A stretch of DNA of 34,740 nucleotides from Candidatus Omnitrophota bacterium (GTDB taxonomy: Bacteria > Omnitrophota > Gorgyraeia > Velamenicoccales > Velamenicoccaceae): the NCBI GenBank assembly GCA_003451585.1, contig DMEU01000001.1, positions 1 to 34,740 of the forward strand. The letters are read 5' to 3'. The notes beneath the pieces are model-generated. The model searched no databases and was not told the DNA's origin. It saw only the letters and a program-made list of their open reading frames with translations. Shown in pieces: positions 16,272-23,105 of the stretch; position 1 is the first letter of the stretch; each line of letters starts with the position of its first letter. Position numbers and translations under genes: made by a program.

Positions 16272-17044
16272 TAATTCATTCTATTTTTTTTTAACAGCAA
16301 TACGGATAAAAGCGAAGATTCCAGCATGACAAGATTAAAGGGTTTTACGATATAGTCCGACGCCCCAATTGCCTGCGCCTGAGATATTGCCTCCTTATTC
16401 CCCAAGGCCGTAGCCATTATAACCTTAACGGATGGATTTATGTCTCTTATACGCTTCAAGGTCAAGAGCCCATCCATTCCGTTCATAGTAATGTCTAAGA
16501 TTATGGCATCGAAAGAGCCGGCCCTTAATTTCTCAATGCACTCTTCTCCGCTTGACGCGGAATCAGTCTCAAACCCTTTGCGGCTCAGATAATTGGCCAC
16601 CAGCTCCCTGCCCTCATATTCATCGTCGACTATCAATACACGGCCCCATATTTTTTCGGACTTAGCCCTTGTGCTATTATCGAGCTTAAGGGTGGAAATA
16701 ATAGTCCTGATGACAAAGGGGTCATTAAAATTTTTGGACAGATACGCGCTTATACCGGTTTCAGCGACCTGGCTCTTCAAGCCCTCTTCATCCGGCTGCA
16801 GGCCCAACATGATAATGCGGATATCCCTGTCAAAAGAACGTATCTTTTTTACCAAAGGGATACCGCTAAACTCCCCAGGAGTATCATCGATAATGATCAG
16901 GGCAGGCCTTTCTTTTTTGAGGCGCTCTAATACCTCGGAGCCGCAAGGCACAGTAAGTGCCCTGAAACCCACCTCGGTCATCACCTCGTAAAGAAAATCC
17001 CTTACCTTTACGTCTTCGTCAACTATTAAGACTCTTTCTAACAT
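16268..17044 (-). CDS. Tandem receiver-domain protein (REC-REC), paralogue 2
   Basis: Paralogue of the gene downstream, also 258 residues with two receiver domains and no effector. The second domain (about 134-250) is canonical, with Asp140-Asp141, phosphoacceptor Asp184 (IILDITMNGMDG), Thr212 and Lys234 (YIVKPF). The first domain has Asp9/Glu10, Asp53 (IIIDDTPGEFSG) and Lys104, but Gly81 replaces the Thr/Ser switch residue and Lys-Asn replaces Lys-Pro. Both copies share these changes, so they date from before the duplication. The gene follows the groEL terminator, has a possible promoter ending 7 bases before its ATG, and has no Shine-Dalgarno site. REC-only proteins can act as phosphate shuttles or protein-interaction switches; no histidine kinase is in the window to suggest which. 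Confidence 0.9.
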   Translation of the reverse strand: MLERVLIVDEDVKVRDFLYEVMTEVGFRALTVPCGSEVLERLKKERPALIIIDDTPGEFSGIPLVKKIRSFDRDIRIIMLGLQPDEEGLKSQVAETGISAYLSKNFNDPFVIRTIISTLKLDNSTRAKSEKIWGRVLIVDDEYEGRELVANYLSRKGFETDSASSGEECIEKLRAGSFDAIILDITMNGMDGLLTLKRIRDINPSVKVIMATALGNKEAISQAQAIGASDYIVKPFNLVMLESSLLSVLLLKKNRMNY

Positions 17045-17051
17045 GTAGAGT

Positions 17052-17080
17052 AAAATACCACAAAATCATTGTTTCATCAA
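17052..17080 (-). promoter_or_regulatory. Probable promoter for the receiver genes and guaBA, leaderless geometry
   Basis: On the minus strand TTGATG (17075-17080) is followed after 17 bases by TATTTT (17052-17057), then 7 bases and the ATG of the second receiver gene. It starts just after the T-run of the groEL terminator, where a new promoter is expected. Confidence 0.45.
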
Positions 17081-17081
17081 T

Positions 17082-17113
17082 AAAAAACCCGGGCCCCACA
17101 TAAGGGGCCCGGG
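17082..17113 (-). terminator. Rho-independent terminator of groES-groEL
   Basis: A perfect 10-bp stem CCCGGGCCCC / GGGGCCCGGG (17104-17113 and 17088-17097 on the minus strand) with a six-base loop is followed by six T residues on the minus strand (17082-17087). It lies 26 bases after the groEL stop. Confidence 0.95.
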
Positions 17114-17139
17114 CCATCATACCTTCTTTATCGGGTAAT

Positions 17140-18774
17140 TTAATACATCCCGCCCATTCCGCCTCCAGGAGGCATCGGCGGCATTCCCGGTTTGTCCTTC
17201 TCCGGAATATCCGTTATCAAAGCTTCCGTGGTCAATAAGAGCGCGGCAATACTGGACGCATTCTGTAAAGCGCTGCGGGTGACCTTTGTAGGATCGATAA
17301 TGCCCGCTTCCAGCATATCCTCGAACTTATCGGTATTGACATCGTAACCAACGGTCTTCTTTTCAGACTTGACCCTCTGTACGATGACAGAACCATCAAC
17401 ACCGGCGTTTGCGGTCAACTGCCTTAAAGGCTCTTCTAAGGCGCGGCGGATTATATTTACACCCACCTTCTCATCCTCTTCTGAGACCTTTACAGTATCA
17501 AGCACAGGGATACATCTTAAGAGCGCAACACCGCCGCCAGGGACTATACCTTCCTGGACAGCCGCGCGCGTCGCGTGAAGCGCATCTTCAACACGCGCCT
17601 TCTTTTCTTTCATCTCTGTTTCAGTCGCGGCGCCTACATTTATTACAGCCACGCCTCCGGCAAGCTTAGCCAGCCTCTCCTGCAGCTTCTCTTTATCGTA
17701 ATCTGAATCGCTATCCTCTATCTGTTTCCTGATCTGCGTTATGCGCGCATTTATTCCTTGCGTCTTGCCTGCGCCTTCAATGATCGTAGTATCATCCTTA
17801 TCTATCTTGACCCTCTTGGCGCGTCCGAGATCGTCAAGGTTGACGCTCTCGAGCTTAATGCCAAGGTCCTCGGTAATGGCTTTTCCGCCTGTCAGAATAG
17901 CTATGTCCTCGATCATGGAACGGCGCCTGTCTCCATAGCCCGGAGCTTTTACGGCGCAGACGTTCAATGTGCCGCGGATCTTATTGACGACCAATGTCGT
18001 CAAGGCCTCGCCCTCTAAGTCCTCAGAGATGATCAAAAGCGGCTTGCCCGCGTGCGCGACCTTTTCCAAAAGCGGCAGGAGGTCTTTGATGGACGATATC
18101 TTCTTCTCGAATATAAGAATGAGAGGCTCTTCTAAAACAGCCTCCATCCTTTCAGCATCCGTCACAAAATAAGGAGACAAATAGCCCTGGTCAAACTGCA
18201 TACCCTCTACTACATCCAGGGTTGTTGCTGTCGACTTTGCCTCTTCGACCGTGATAACGCCGTCTTTGCCGACCTTGTCCATGGCTTCGGCTATATCGGA
18301 ACCTATCTTTGTATCACCGTTGGCAGCGATGGTCGCGACCTGGGCAACTTCTTTCTTGTCCTTGATCGAAGTGGAAAGCTTCTTTAACTCGGCTACGACC
18401 GCCTCGACGGCCTTCTCTATGCCTCTTTTTAAGGCCATAGGATTGATGCCGGCGGTGACATTCTTTAGGCCTTCGCGATAGATCGCCTCGGCCAAGACTG
18501 TTGCCGTAGTGGTACCGTCACCTGCGATATCAGAAGTCTTCTCCGCGACCTCCTTTACCATCTGGGCGCCCATGTTCTCATAAGGATCCTCGAGCTCGAT
18601 CTCCTTGGCCACTGTAACGCCGTCCTTGGTGATGGTAGGTGAACCGAACTTCTTGTCTATTACTACATTCCTGCCTTTGGGCCCGAGCGTGACCTTCACG
18701 GCTTTTGCCAACTGCTCTACACCGCGAAGCACCGCGCGCCTGGCCTCGTCACTGAACAATAATTGCTTTGCCAT
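17140..18774 (-). CDS. groEL: Chaperonin GroEL (60 kDa subunit)
   Basis: ATP-driven folding chamber, a double ring of fourteen subunits capped by GroES. All family landmarks are present: LGPKGRNV near residue 31, the ATPase loop GDGTTTATVLAE near 86, the apical-domain region near GKPLLIISEDLEGEAL, and the C-terminal PPGGGMGGMY tail. Its 544 residues are normal, and it looks like a standard single-copy housekeeping GroEL. The ATG follows GGAGGTG at 5 bases. It lies 130 bases after groES, and the gap holds a large imperfect hairpin. A strong terminator follows. Confidence 0.98.
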   Translation of the reverse strand: MAKQLLFSDEARRAVLRGVEQLAKAVKVTLGPKGRNVVIDKKFGSPTITKDGVTVAKEIELEDPYENMGAQMVKEVAEKTSDIAGDGTTTATVLAEAIYREGLKNVTAGINPMALKRGIEKAVEAVVAELKKLSTSIKDKKEVAQVATIAANGDTKIGSDIAEAMDKVGKDGVITVEEAKSTATTLDVVEGMQFDQGYLSPYFVTDAERMEAVLEEPLILIFEKKISSIKDLLPLLEKVAHAGKPLLIISEDLEGEALTTLVVNKIRGTLNVCAVKAPGYGDRRRSMIEDIAILTGGKAITEDLGIKLESVNLDDLGRAKRVKIDKDDTTIIEGAGKTQGINARITQIRKQIEDSDSDYDKEKLQERLAKLAGGVAVINVGAATETEMKEKKARVEDALHATRAAVQEGIVPGGGVALLRCIPVLDTVKVSEEDEKVGVNIIRRALEEPLRQLTANAGVDGSVIVQRVKSEKKTVGYDVNTDKFEDMLEAGIIDPTKVTRSALQNASSIAALLLTTEALITDIPEKDKPGMPPMPPGGGMGGMY

Positions 18775-18805
18775 ATTAACACCTCCATTTTAAATGATCC
18801 AATTT

Positions 18806-18881
18806 AAATCCGAAATACTAAACTCGAAATCCTAAACAAATCCTAATTTTCAAATATTTCTTTGAAGATTATTTCGGATTT
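18806..18881. repeat. Long inverted repeat in the groES-groEL gap
   Basis: Arms AAATCCGAAATA (18806-18817) and TATTTCGGATTT (18870-18881) are perfect over 12 bases. Inside the 52-base loop there is a smaller hairpin, TTCAAA...TTTGAA, and several degenerate copies of an AAATCCTAAAC / CGAAATCC word. It has the look of an AT-rich dispersed intergenic repeat. In the mRNA it would fold between the two chaperonin cistrons. Confidence 0.65.
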
Positions 18882-18904
18882 AGATATTCGTGCTTAGAAT
18901 TTTA

Positions 18905-19195
18905 TTACTTTTTAACGATCGCCAAAATATCTTCTTCGCGGACTATCAAATATTCCACGCCTTCGGAAGTTACCTCGGTCCCCGAATATTTACCGTAAAG
19001 GACCACGTCGCCTTCTTTCACATCCGGCTTCTGGACCGTCCCGTTCTCTAAAACCTTACCCTTTCCTACGGCCACAACTTTACCTTCTTGCGGCTTCTCC
19101 TTAACAGTGTCAGGCAGAACGATCCCGCCCTTTGTCTTTGACTCTGCTTCCAAGGGTTTAATTATAACCCTGTCCCCCAGTGGTTGGAAATTCAT
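18905..19195 (-). CDS. groES: Co-chaperonin GroES (10 kDa subunit)
   Basis: Heptameric lid for GroEL. The 96 residues include the N-terminal FQPLGDRVIIKPLEAESKT, the mobile loop region with GGIVLPD, and the C-terminal YLIVREEDILAIV. AGGAGGAGGA lies just before the ATG. It is the first gene of the heat-shock operon: a consensus promoter and a CIRCE operator lie about 95-150 bases upstream, and the leader contains two small hairpins. Confidence 0.98.
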   Translation of the reverse strand: MNFQPLGDRVIIKPLEAESKTKGGIVLPDTVKEKPQEGKVVAVGKGKVLENGTVQKPDVKEGDVVLYGKYSGTEVTSEGVEYLIVREEDILAIVKK

Positions 19196-19215
19196 GCGCT
19201 CCTCCTCCTTGTTGC

Positions 19216-19266
19216 CCTTGTTCGCTTACGCTCGCAAGGACTTCTCTTAATGTGCCTACGGCACAT
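19216..19266 (-). other. Two small hairpins in the groES leader
   Basis: ATGTGCC-GTA-GGCACAT (19250-19266) is a perfect 7-bp stem. CCTTG...CAAGG (19216-19239) closes a second hairpin whose inner part reads GC-GTAA-GC, a GNRA-like tetraloop. Both lie between CIRCE and the ribosome binding site, so they belong to the untranslated leader. Confidence 0.5.
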
Positions 19267-19287
19267 ATTATGGTGTTTGGTTTATAT

Positions 19288-19314
19288 TTAGCACTCAAAA
19301 TCAACGAGTGCTAA
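19288..19314. promoter_or_regulatory. CIRCE operator (HrcA binding site)
   Basis: TTAGCACTC, nine bases, GAGTGCTAA: both arms match the CIRCE consensus at every position. It begins immediately downstream of the groES -10 box and covers the predicted transcription start. HrcA should therefore repress groES-groEL at normal temperature. hrcA itself is not in the window. Confidence 0.98.
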
Positions 19315-19342
19315 TTTTAAACAAAATAAAAAAGCCTGTCAA
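19314..19342 (-). promoter_or_regulatory. Sigma70-type promoter for groES-groEL
   Basis: On the minus strand TTGACA (19337-19342) is followed after 17 bases by TAAAAT (19314-19319). It lies directly after the coaX stop and abuts CIRCE. Confidence 0.9.
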
Positions 19343-19350
19343 GTATTTTT

Positions 19351-20124
19351 TTATCTTCCTCTGCTTTGACTGTTATGAATAAGACGGAGGCCTTTTAAAA
19401 TAAGGAAGTTCTCGATATTGGATATGCGGGATGAGTAAGGCTTTATAAGTTCGACGTCTCCGCCGGTAGAAATGACTTTGTATCCTTTGCACTCTTTATT
19501 CATAAGGCGTTCTATGACACCATCGCAAAGGCTGGCCACACCATAAACGAGCCCTGAGCGTATGCTGGAGACCGTGTCACGCCCTATTATCTCCATAGGA
19601 CGCGATAACTCCACGTAAGGCAGAAGCGCCGTTTTTTTATTCAGGCACTCCTGCATAAGCTTTAAGCCTGGAACTATAAGCCCGCCAAGATACTCCGATT
19701 TTTTAGAGACCACATCGAAAGTGATAGCCGTGCCGAAATCAACTATTATAAGCCCTGCGCCGTAAAGTTTTAGGCCCGCATAAGCGTTAATAAGCCTGTC
19801 CTGGCCTACCTGCGAAGGTATGCGGTATCTGTTCATGACAGGCGCGTTTATATCCTCGCCGACAACATTGACCTTTGACTTAAAAATAGGCTTTAGTATG
19901 GAGCGAATATTATTATTCAAAGAAGGCACTACACTGCAGGCATATACGCCTTCAACGTCTTCTTTAGGGGGCAGGAACAAGGAGAGCTTATCTTTGATCA
20001 GCGCGGCGCATTTTTTGCTCGTTTTCAAAAGCCCTGTCTCAAACTTGAACGAGCGCAGGACATTAAAATCCTTGAAAACGCCAATCGTAACATTTGTATT
20101 ACCTATATCTACCGCGATAAACAT
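19351..20124 (-). CDS. coaX: Type III pantothenate kinase
   Basis: Phosphorylates pantothenate, the first step from pantothenate to coenzyme A. The ASKHA fold is shown by the N-terminal phosphate motif AVDIGNTNVTIG with Asp6, by GQDRLINAYAG and by DFGTAITFDVV. Its 257 residues are the usual length. I start it at the ATG at 20122-20124, because the 17 codons upstream in the same frame are not family-like and contain the promoter. No Shine-Dalgarno site is present, and the -10 box ends 7 bases before the ATG, so the mRNA may be leaderless. It lies between uvrB and the groES promoter and is one of three CoA genes in the window with panE and coaB. Confidence 0.93.
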   Translation of the reverse strand: MFIAVDIGNTNVTIGVFKDFNVLRSFKFETGLLKTSKKCAALIKDKLSLFLPPKEDVEGVYACSVVPSLNNNIRSILKPIFKSKVNVVGEDINAPVMNRYRIPSQVGQDRLINAYAGLKLYGAGLIIVDFGTAITFDVVSKKSEYLGGLIVPGLKLMQECLNKKTALLPYVELSRPMEIIGRDTVSSIRSGLVYGVASLCDGVIERLMNKECKGYKVISTGGDVELIKPYSSRISNIENFLILKGLRLIHNSQSRGR

Positions 20125-20131
20125 ATCATTG

Positions 20132-20159
20132 ATTATATGGCATAAATCCACAATGTCAA
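20132..20159 (-). promoter_or_regulatory. Consensus sigma70-type promoter for coaX, leaderless geometry
   Basis: On the minus strand TTGACA (20154-20159) is followed after 16 bases by TATAAT (20132-20137), both perfect hexamers, then exactly 7 bases and the coaX ATG. Transcription would start at or within a base or two of the A of ATG. Confidence 0.75.
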
Positions 20160-20213
20160 ATATTAAAGGCACCAAAGCCGCTTTTCGGCGTTTGTTGGCG
20201 GAAAGTATCTTTC

Positions 20214-22193
20214 TTAGGGAAGTTTCTTTGCTTTCTTTAGGTTTTTTATCTCATCGCGGAGGAGGGCCGCGTCTTCGAACTTCAAATTGCGCGCCGCCAA
20301 TTCCATATCGTGCTGCATCAAGGCTATCAATGAATCAAATTCATATTCTTCTATTTTCTGCCCGGAGAGGCCGGCCAGATAACTCTTTGCCTCTTCTTCC
20401 CCTTTTAAGGTCTCCCTTATCTCTTTCTTTATGCTGACGGATGTAATGCCGTGCTTTTTATTATACTCAAGCTGTATCTTTCTGCGGCGGTTGCACTCGC
20501 CTATCGCAGACTTCATTGAATCCGTTACTGTGTCGGCATACATCACCACCTGGCCGTTGATATTACGCGCGGCCCGGCCTGAAAGCTGGATGAGCGACAC
20601 GCCGGAACGAAGGAAACCTTCCTTGTCAGCGTCGAGGATTGCGACTAAAGAGACCTCCGGCAGGTCCAGCCCCTCGCGCAGGAGATTAACGCCTACAACG
20701 CAATCAAACTCCTTCTTCCTTAATTTTGTCAGTATCTCTATCCTCTCTATAGTCTGTATCTCGGAATGCAGATATTCGACTTTTAACCCCTGGTCTTTTA
20801 AATACCGGCTCAGGTCTTCGGCCATCTTCTTTGTCAATGTCGTTACGAGCACCCTTTCGTCCTTCTTCGCGCGCTCGCGGATAAGCGCCTCAAGGTCTTC
20901 TACCTGCCCCTTGCTTGGTTTGACGATTATCTCCGGGTCCGGTATGCCTGTAGGCCGAATGACCTGCTCTGCCGTAATACCTCCTGACTTTTTGACCTCA
21001 TAAGCGCTCGGCGTAGCTGAAACAAATACAGATCGTTTGACGAGGCTTTCGAACTCCTCGAACTTCAAAGGCCTGTTATCAAGGCATGACGGCAGTCTGA
21101 ACCCGAAGTCCACCAGCACTTCCTTTCTGGCGCGGTCGCCTTCATACATCCCGCGTATCTGCGGTAAGGTCACATGGCTTTCGTCGATAAATACCAGGTA
21201 ATCATCCGGAAAATAGTCCAGCAGGCAGAACGGCCTGGAACCAGGCTCCCTGAAAGACAAGTGCCTTGAATAATTCTCGATACCGTGGCAATAGCCTATC
21301 TCTTTTAACATCTCCATGTCATAGCGCGTCCTCTGTTCCAGCCGCTGGGCCTCGAGTAATTTATTCTGCTTTCTTAATTCACGAAGACGGTCTTCTAACT
21401 CCCAGAGGATGGATTTAGAAGCTTCGTTTATGGCATCCTGAGAAACAATATAGTGCTTAGCAGGATAAATACCTATTCTATCCAGACAGGCAAGCTTTTT
21501 GCCTGTAACAGGATCCATCTCATATATCTTTTTGATCTCATCAAAAGAAAATTCTATCCGCACCGCCTTCTCTGAATACGCCGGAAAGACATCCACCACA
21601 TCGCCTTTGACGCGTATCCTGCCGCGCTTAAAATCGAAATCATTGCGTTCATACTGTATGGTGATGAGGCGCTTCAACACATCTTCGCGGCTTACCGTCT
21701 GGCCGACGCGTAAAAAAACCATGAACTTCTCATAATCTTTAGGGGAACCCAGGTTATAAATACAGGACACTGATGCTACGATGAGTGTATCCGGCCTTGA
21801 AAGTAGCGACGTCGTAGAAGAAAGCCGCAGGCGGTCCAGGCGCTCGTTTATAGAGGAGTCTTTCTCAATATAGGTATCTGTTTGCGGAATATACGCCTCG
21901 GGCTGGTAATAATCGTAGTAGCTGACAAAATACTCTACGGCGTTTTCAGGGAAAAACTCCTTGAACTCAAAATAAAGCTGGGCTGCAAGCGTCTTATTAT
22001 GGGAGATGACGAGCGTAGGCTTATTGATGCGCTCGATGCAATTGGCCGCGGTAAAAGTCTTACCTGAGCCGGTGACGCCCAGAAGAGTGAGATAGCGTTT
22101 CTTATCGACAGCCAGGCCACGGACAAGTTTCTCTATGGCGTCATTCTGGTCTCCAGAAGGCTTAAAAGCGCTCTTGAGCTTAAAATCCGGCAT
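20214..22193 (-). CDS. uvrB: Excinuclease ABC subunit B
   Basis: Damage-verifying helicase-like subunit of nucleotide excision repair; works with UvrA and UvrC, neither in the window. It has Walker A GVTGSGKT near residue 43, the damage-probing beta-hairpin in VSYYDYYQPEAYIPQTDTYI, the DESH Walker B (FIDESHVTLPQ), helicase motifs V and VI (REGLDLPEVSL, QLSGRAARN) and a C-terminal UVR motif that contacts UvrC. Its 659 residues are complete. The ATG at 22191-22193 is favoured over the GTG two codons before, because AAAGAG is at proper distance from the ATG. It follows nadC after 48 bases that are mostly an inverted repeat. Confidence 0.97.
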   Translation of the reverse strand: MPDFKLKSAFKPSGDQNDAIEKLVRGLAVDKKRYLTLLGVTGSGKTFTAANCIERINKPTLVISHNKTLAAQLYFEFKEFFPENAVEYFVSYYDYYQPEAYIPQTDTYIEKDSSINERLDRLRLSSTTSLLSRPDTLIVASVSCIYNLGSPKDYEKFMVFLRVGQTVSREDVLKRLITIQYERNDFDFKRGRIRVKGDVVDVFPAYSEKAVRIEFSFDEIKKIYEMDPVTGKKLACLDRIGIYPAKHYIVSQDAINEASKSILWELEDRLRELRKQNKLLEAQRLEQRTRYDMEMLKEIGYCHGIENYSRHLSFREPGSRPFCLLDYFPDDYLVFIDESHVTLPQIRGMYEGDRARKEVLVDFGFRLPSCLDNRPLKFEEFESLVKRSVFVSATPSAYEVKKSGGITAEQVIRPTGIPDPEIIVKPSKGQVEDLEALIRERAKKDERVLVTTLTKKMAEDLSRYLKDQGLKVEYLHSEIQTIERIEILTKLRKKEFDCVVGVNLLREGLDLPEVSLVAILDADKEGFLRSGVSLIQLSGRAARNINGQVVMYADTVTDSMKSAIGECNRRRKIQLEYNKKHGITSVSIKKEIRETLKGEEEAKSYLAGLSGQKIEEYEFDSLIALMQHDMELAARNLKFEDAALLRDEIKNLKKAKKLP

Positions 22194-22210
22194 ATTCACT
22201 CTTTAATATC

Positions 22211-22241
22211 TGAGACAAAATGGACAGACCGTTTTGTCTCA
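22211..22241. repeat. 10-bp perfect inverted repeat between nadC and uvrB
   Basis: TGAGACAAAA (22211-22220) and TTTTGTCTCA (22232-22241) flank an 11-base loop. The right arm abuts the nadC stop codon. No T-run follows on the minus strand, so it is not a standard terminator; it may be an mRNA-stabilising or processing hairpin, or a protein-binding palindrome. Confidence 0.7.
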
Positions 22242-23105
22242 TTAAGAATAGACTTTGGTGATGTCTAATGACATGTCTAGGGCCGGGGCGGAGTGGGTGA
22301 GGGCGCCGAGAGAGATAAAATCAACTCCGGCAATAGCGTATTTGGCGATATTCTTCAAATTAACTCCGCCTGATATCTCGATGAGAGGCCTCTTGTCCTT
22401 ATCCGGGAATATACCCTTTAAAAGCGCTACGGCCTTTCTTATATCGGACGGGGAAAAATTGTCGAGCATTATGATATCAGGCCCGCAAGACAAGAATCTT
22501 TTTAATTCTTCCAGGCTCTGCACCTCTATCTCAAAAATAGCCTTATTCTTCCTTGAAGAGAAAACCTCGGGGTCGGATGTCCGGCTTATAACATAGAGAT
22601 GATTTTCTTTTACCAGGTACTGGTCGGACAAGTTCAGGCGATGGTTCCTGCCGCCTCCTGAGAGGACCGCATACTTTTCAAAATATCTTAAAGTGGGGGT
22701 GGTCTTGCGCGTATCCAATATCTGAATGCCTTTAGGGCCGGCCAACTTTACCGCATACCGAGTTTGGGTAGATATGCCGGATAAGTATGACATAAAATTA
22801 AGGGCCACCCGCTCGCATGAAAGGACGGACCGCGCCATACCGCAGGCCTCAAGGACAATATCACCGCGACGGACAATCTGGCCGTCTTTTTTCCGTATCT
22901 TAATCGTTGTCCTGCTATCAAATACCTTGAATACCTCACAGGCGATAGTTACGCCGCACACAACCCCGTCCTCTTTAGCTACTATCTGCGCCCTGACCTT
23001 CGCATCTTGAGGAATAAAGGTCCGAGAAGTGATATCATCGAATGCCGCATCTTCGAGCAAGGCCTCATTGACATATTTTCTAACGCAGGCTTTATCTAAA
23101 GGCAC
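22242..23105 (-). CDS. nadC: Nicotinate-nucleotide pyrophosphorylase (quinolinate phosphoribosyltransferase)
   Basis: Converts quinolinate and PRPP to nicotinate mononucleotide in de novo NAD synthesis. The catalytic barrel has DTRKTTPTLRYFEKYAV followed by GGGRNHRLNLSD, which hold the substrate-binding Arg, Lys and His residues; IEISGGVNLKNI and GVDFISLGALTHS form the PRPP site. Its 287 residues are normal. The GTG start at 23103-23105 overlaps the valS end by 14 bases and follows GGAGGTG. nadA and nadB are not in the window. Confidence 0.96.
   Translation of the reverse strand: MPLDKACVRKYVNEALLEDAAFDDITSRTFIPQDAKVRAQIVAKEDGVVCGVTIACEVFKVFDSRTTIKIRKKDGQIVRRGDIVLEACGMARSVLSCERVALNFMSYLSGISTQTRYAVKLAGPKGIQILDTRKTTPTLRYFEKYAVLSGGGRNHRLNLSDQYLVKENHLYVISRTSDPEVFSSRKNKAIFEIEVQSLEELKRFLSCGPDIIMLDNFSPSDIRKAVALLKGIFPDKDKRPLIEISGGVNLKNIAKYAIAGVDFISLGALTHSAPALDMSLDITKVYS

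Noticed and set aside
20125..20175. Longer N-terminus of CoaX from an upstream in-frame start
   Set aside because: The extra codons contain the perfect -35 and -10 boxes and do not resemble the family.
22211..22241. Inverted repeat as a rho-independent terminator for nadC
   Set aside because: No T-run follows the stem on the minus strand, and uvrB begins 18 bases later.
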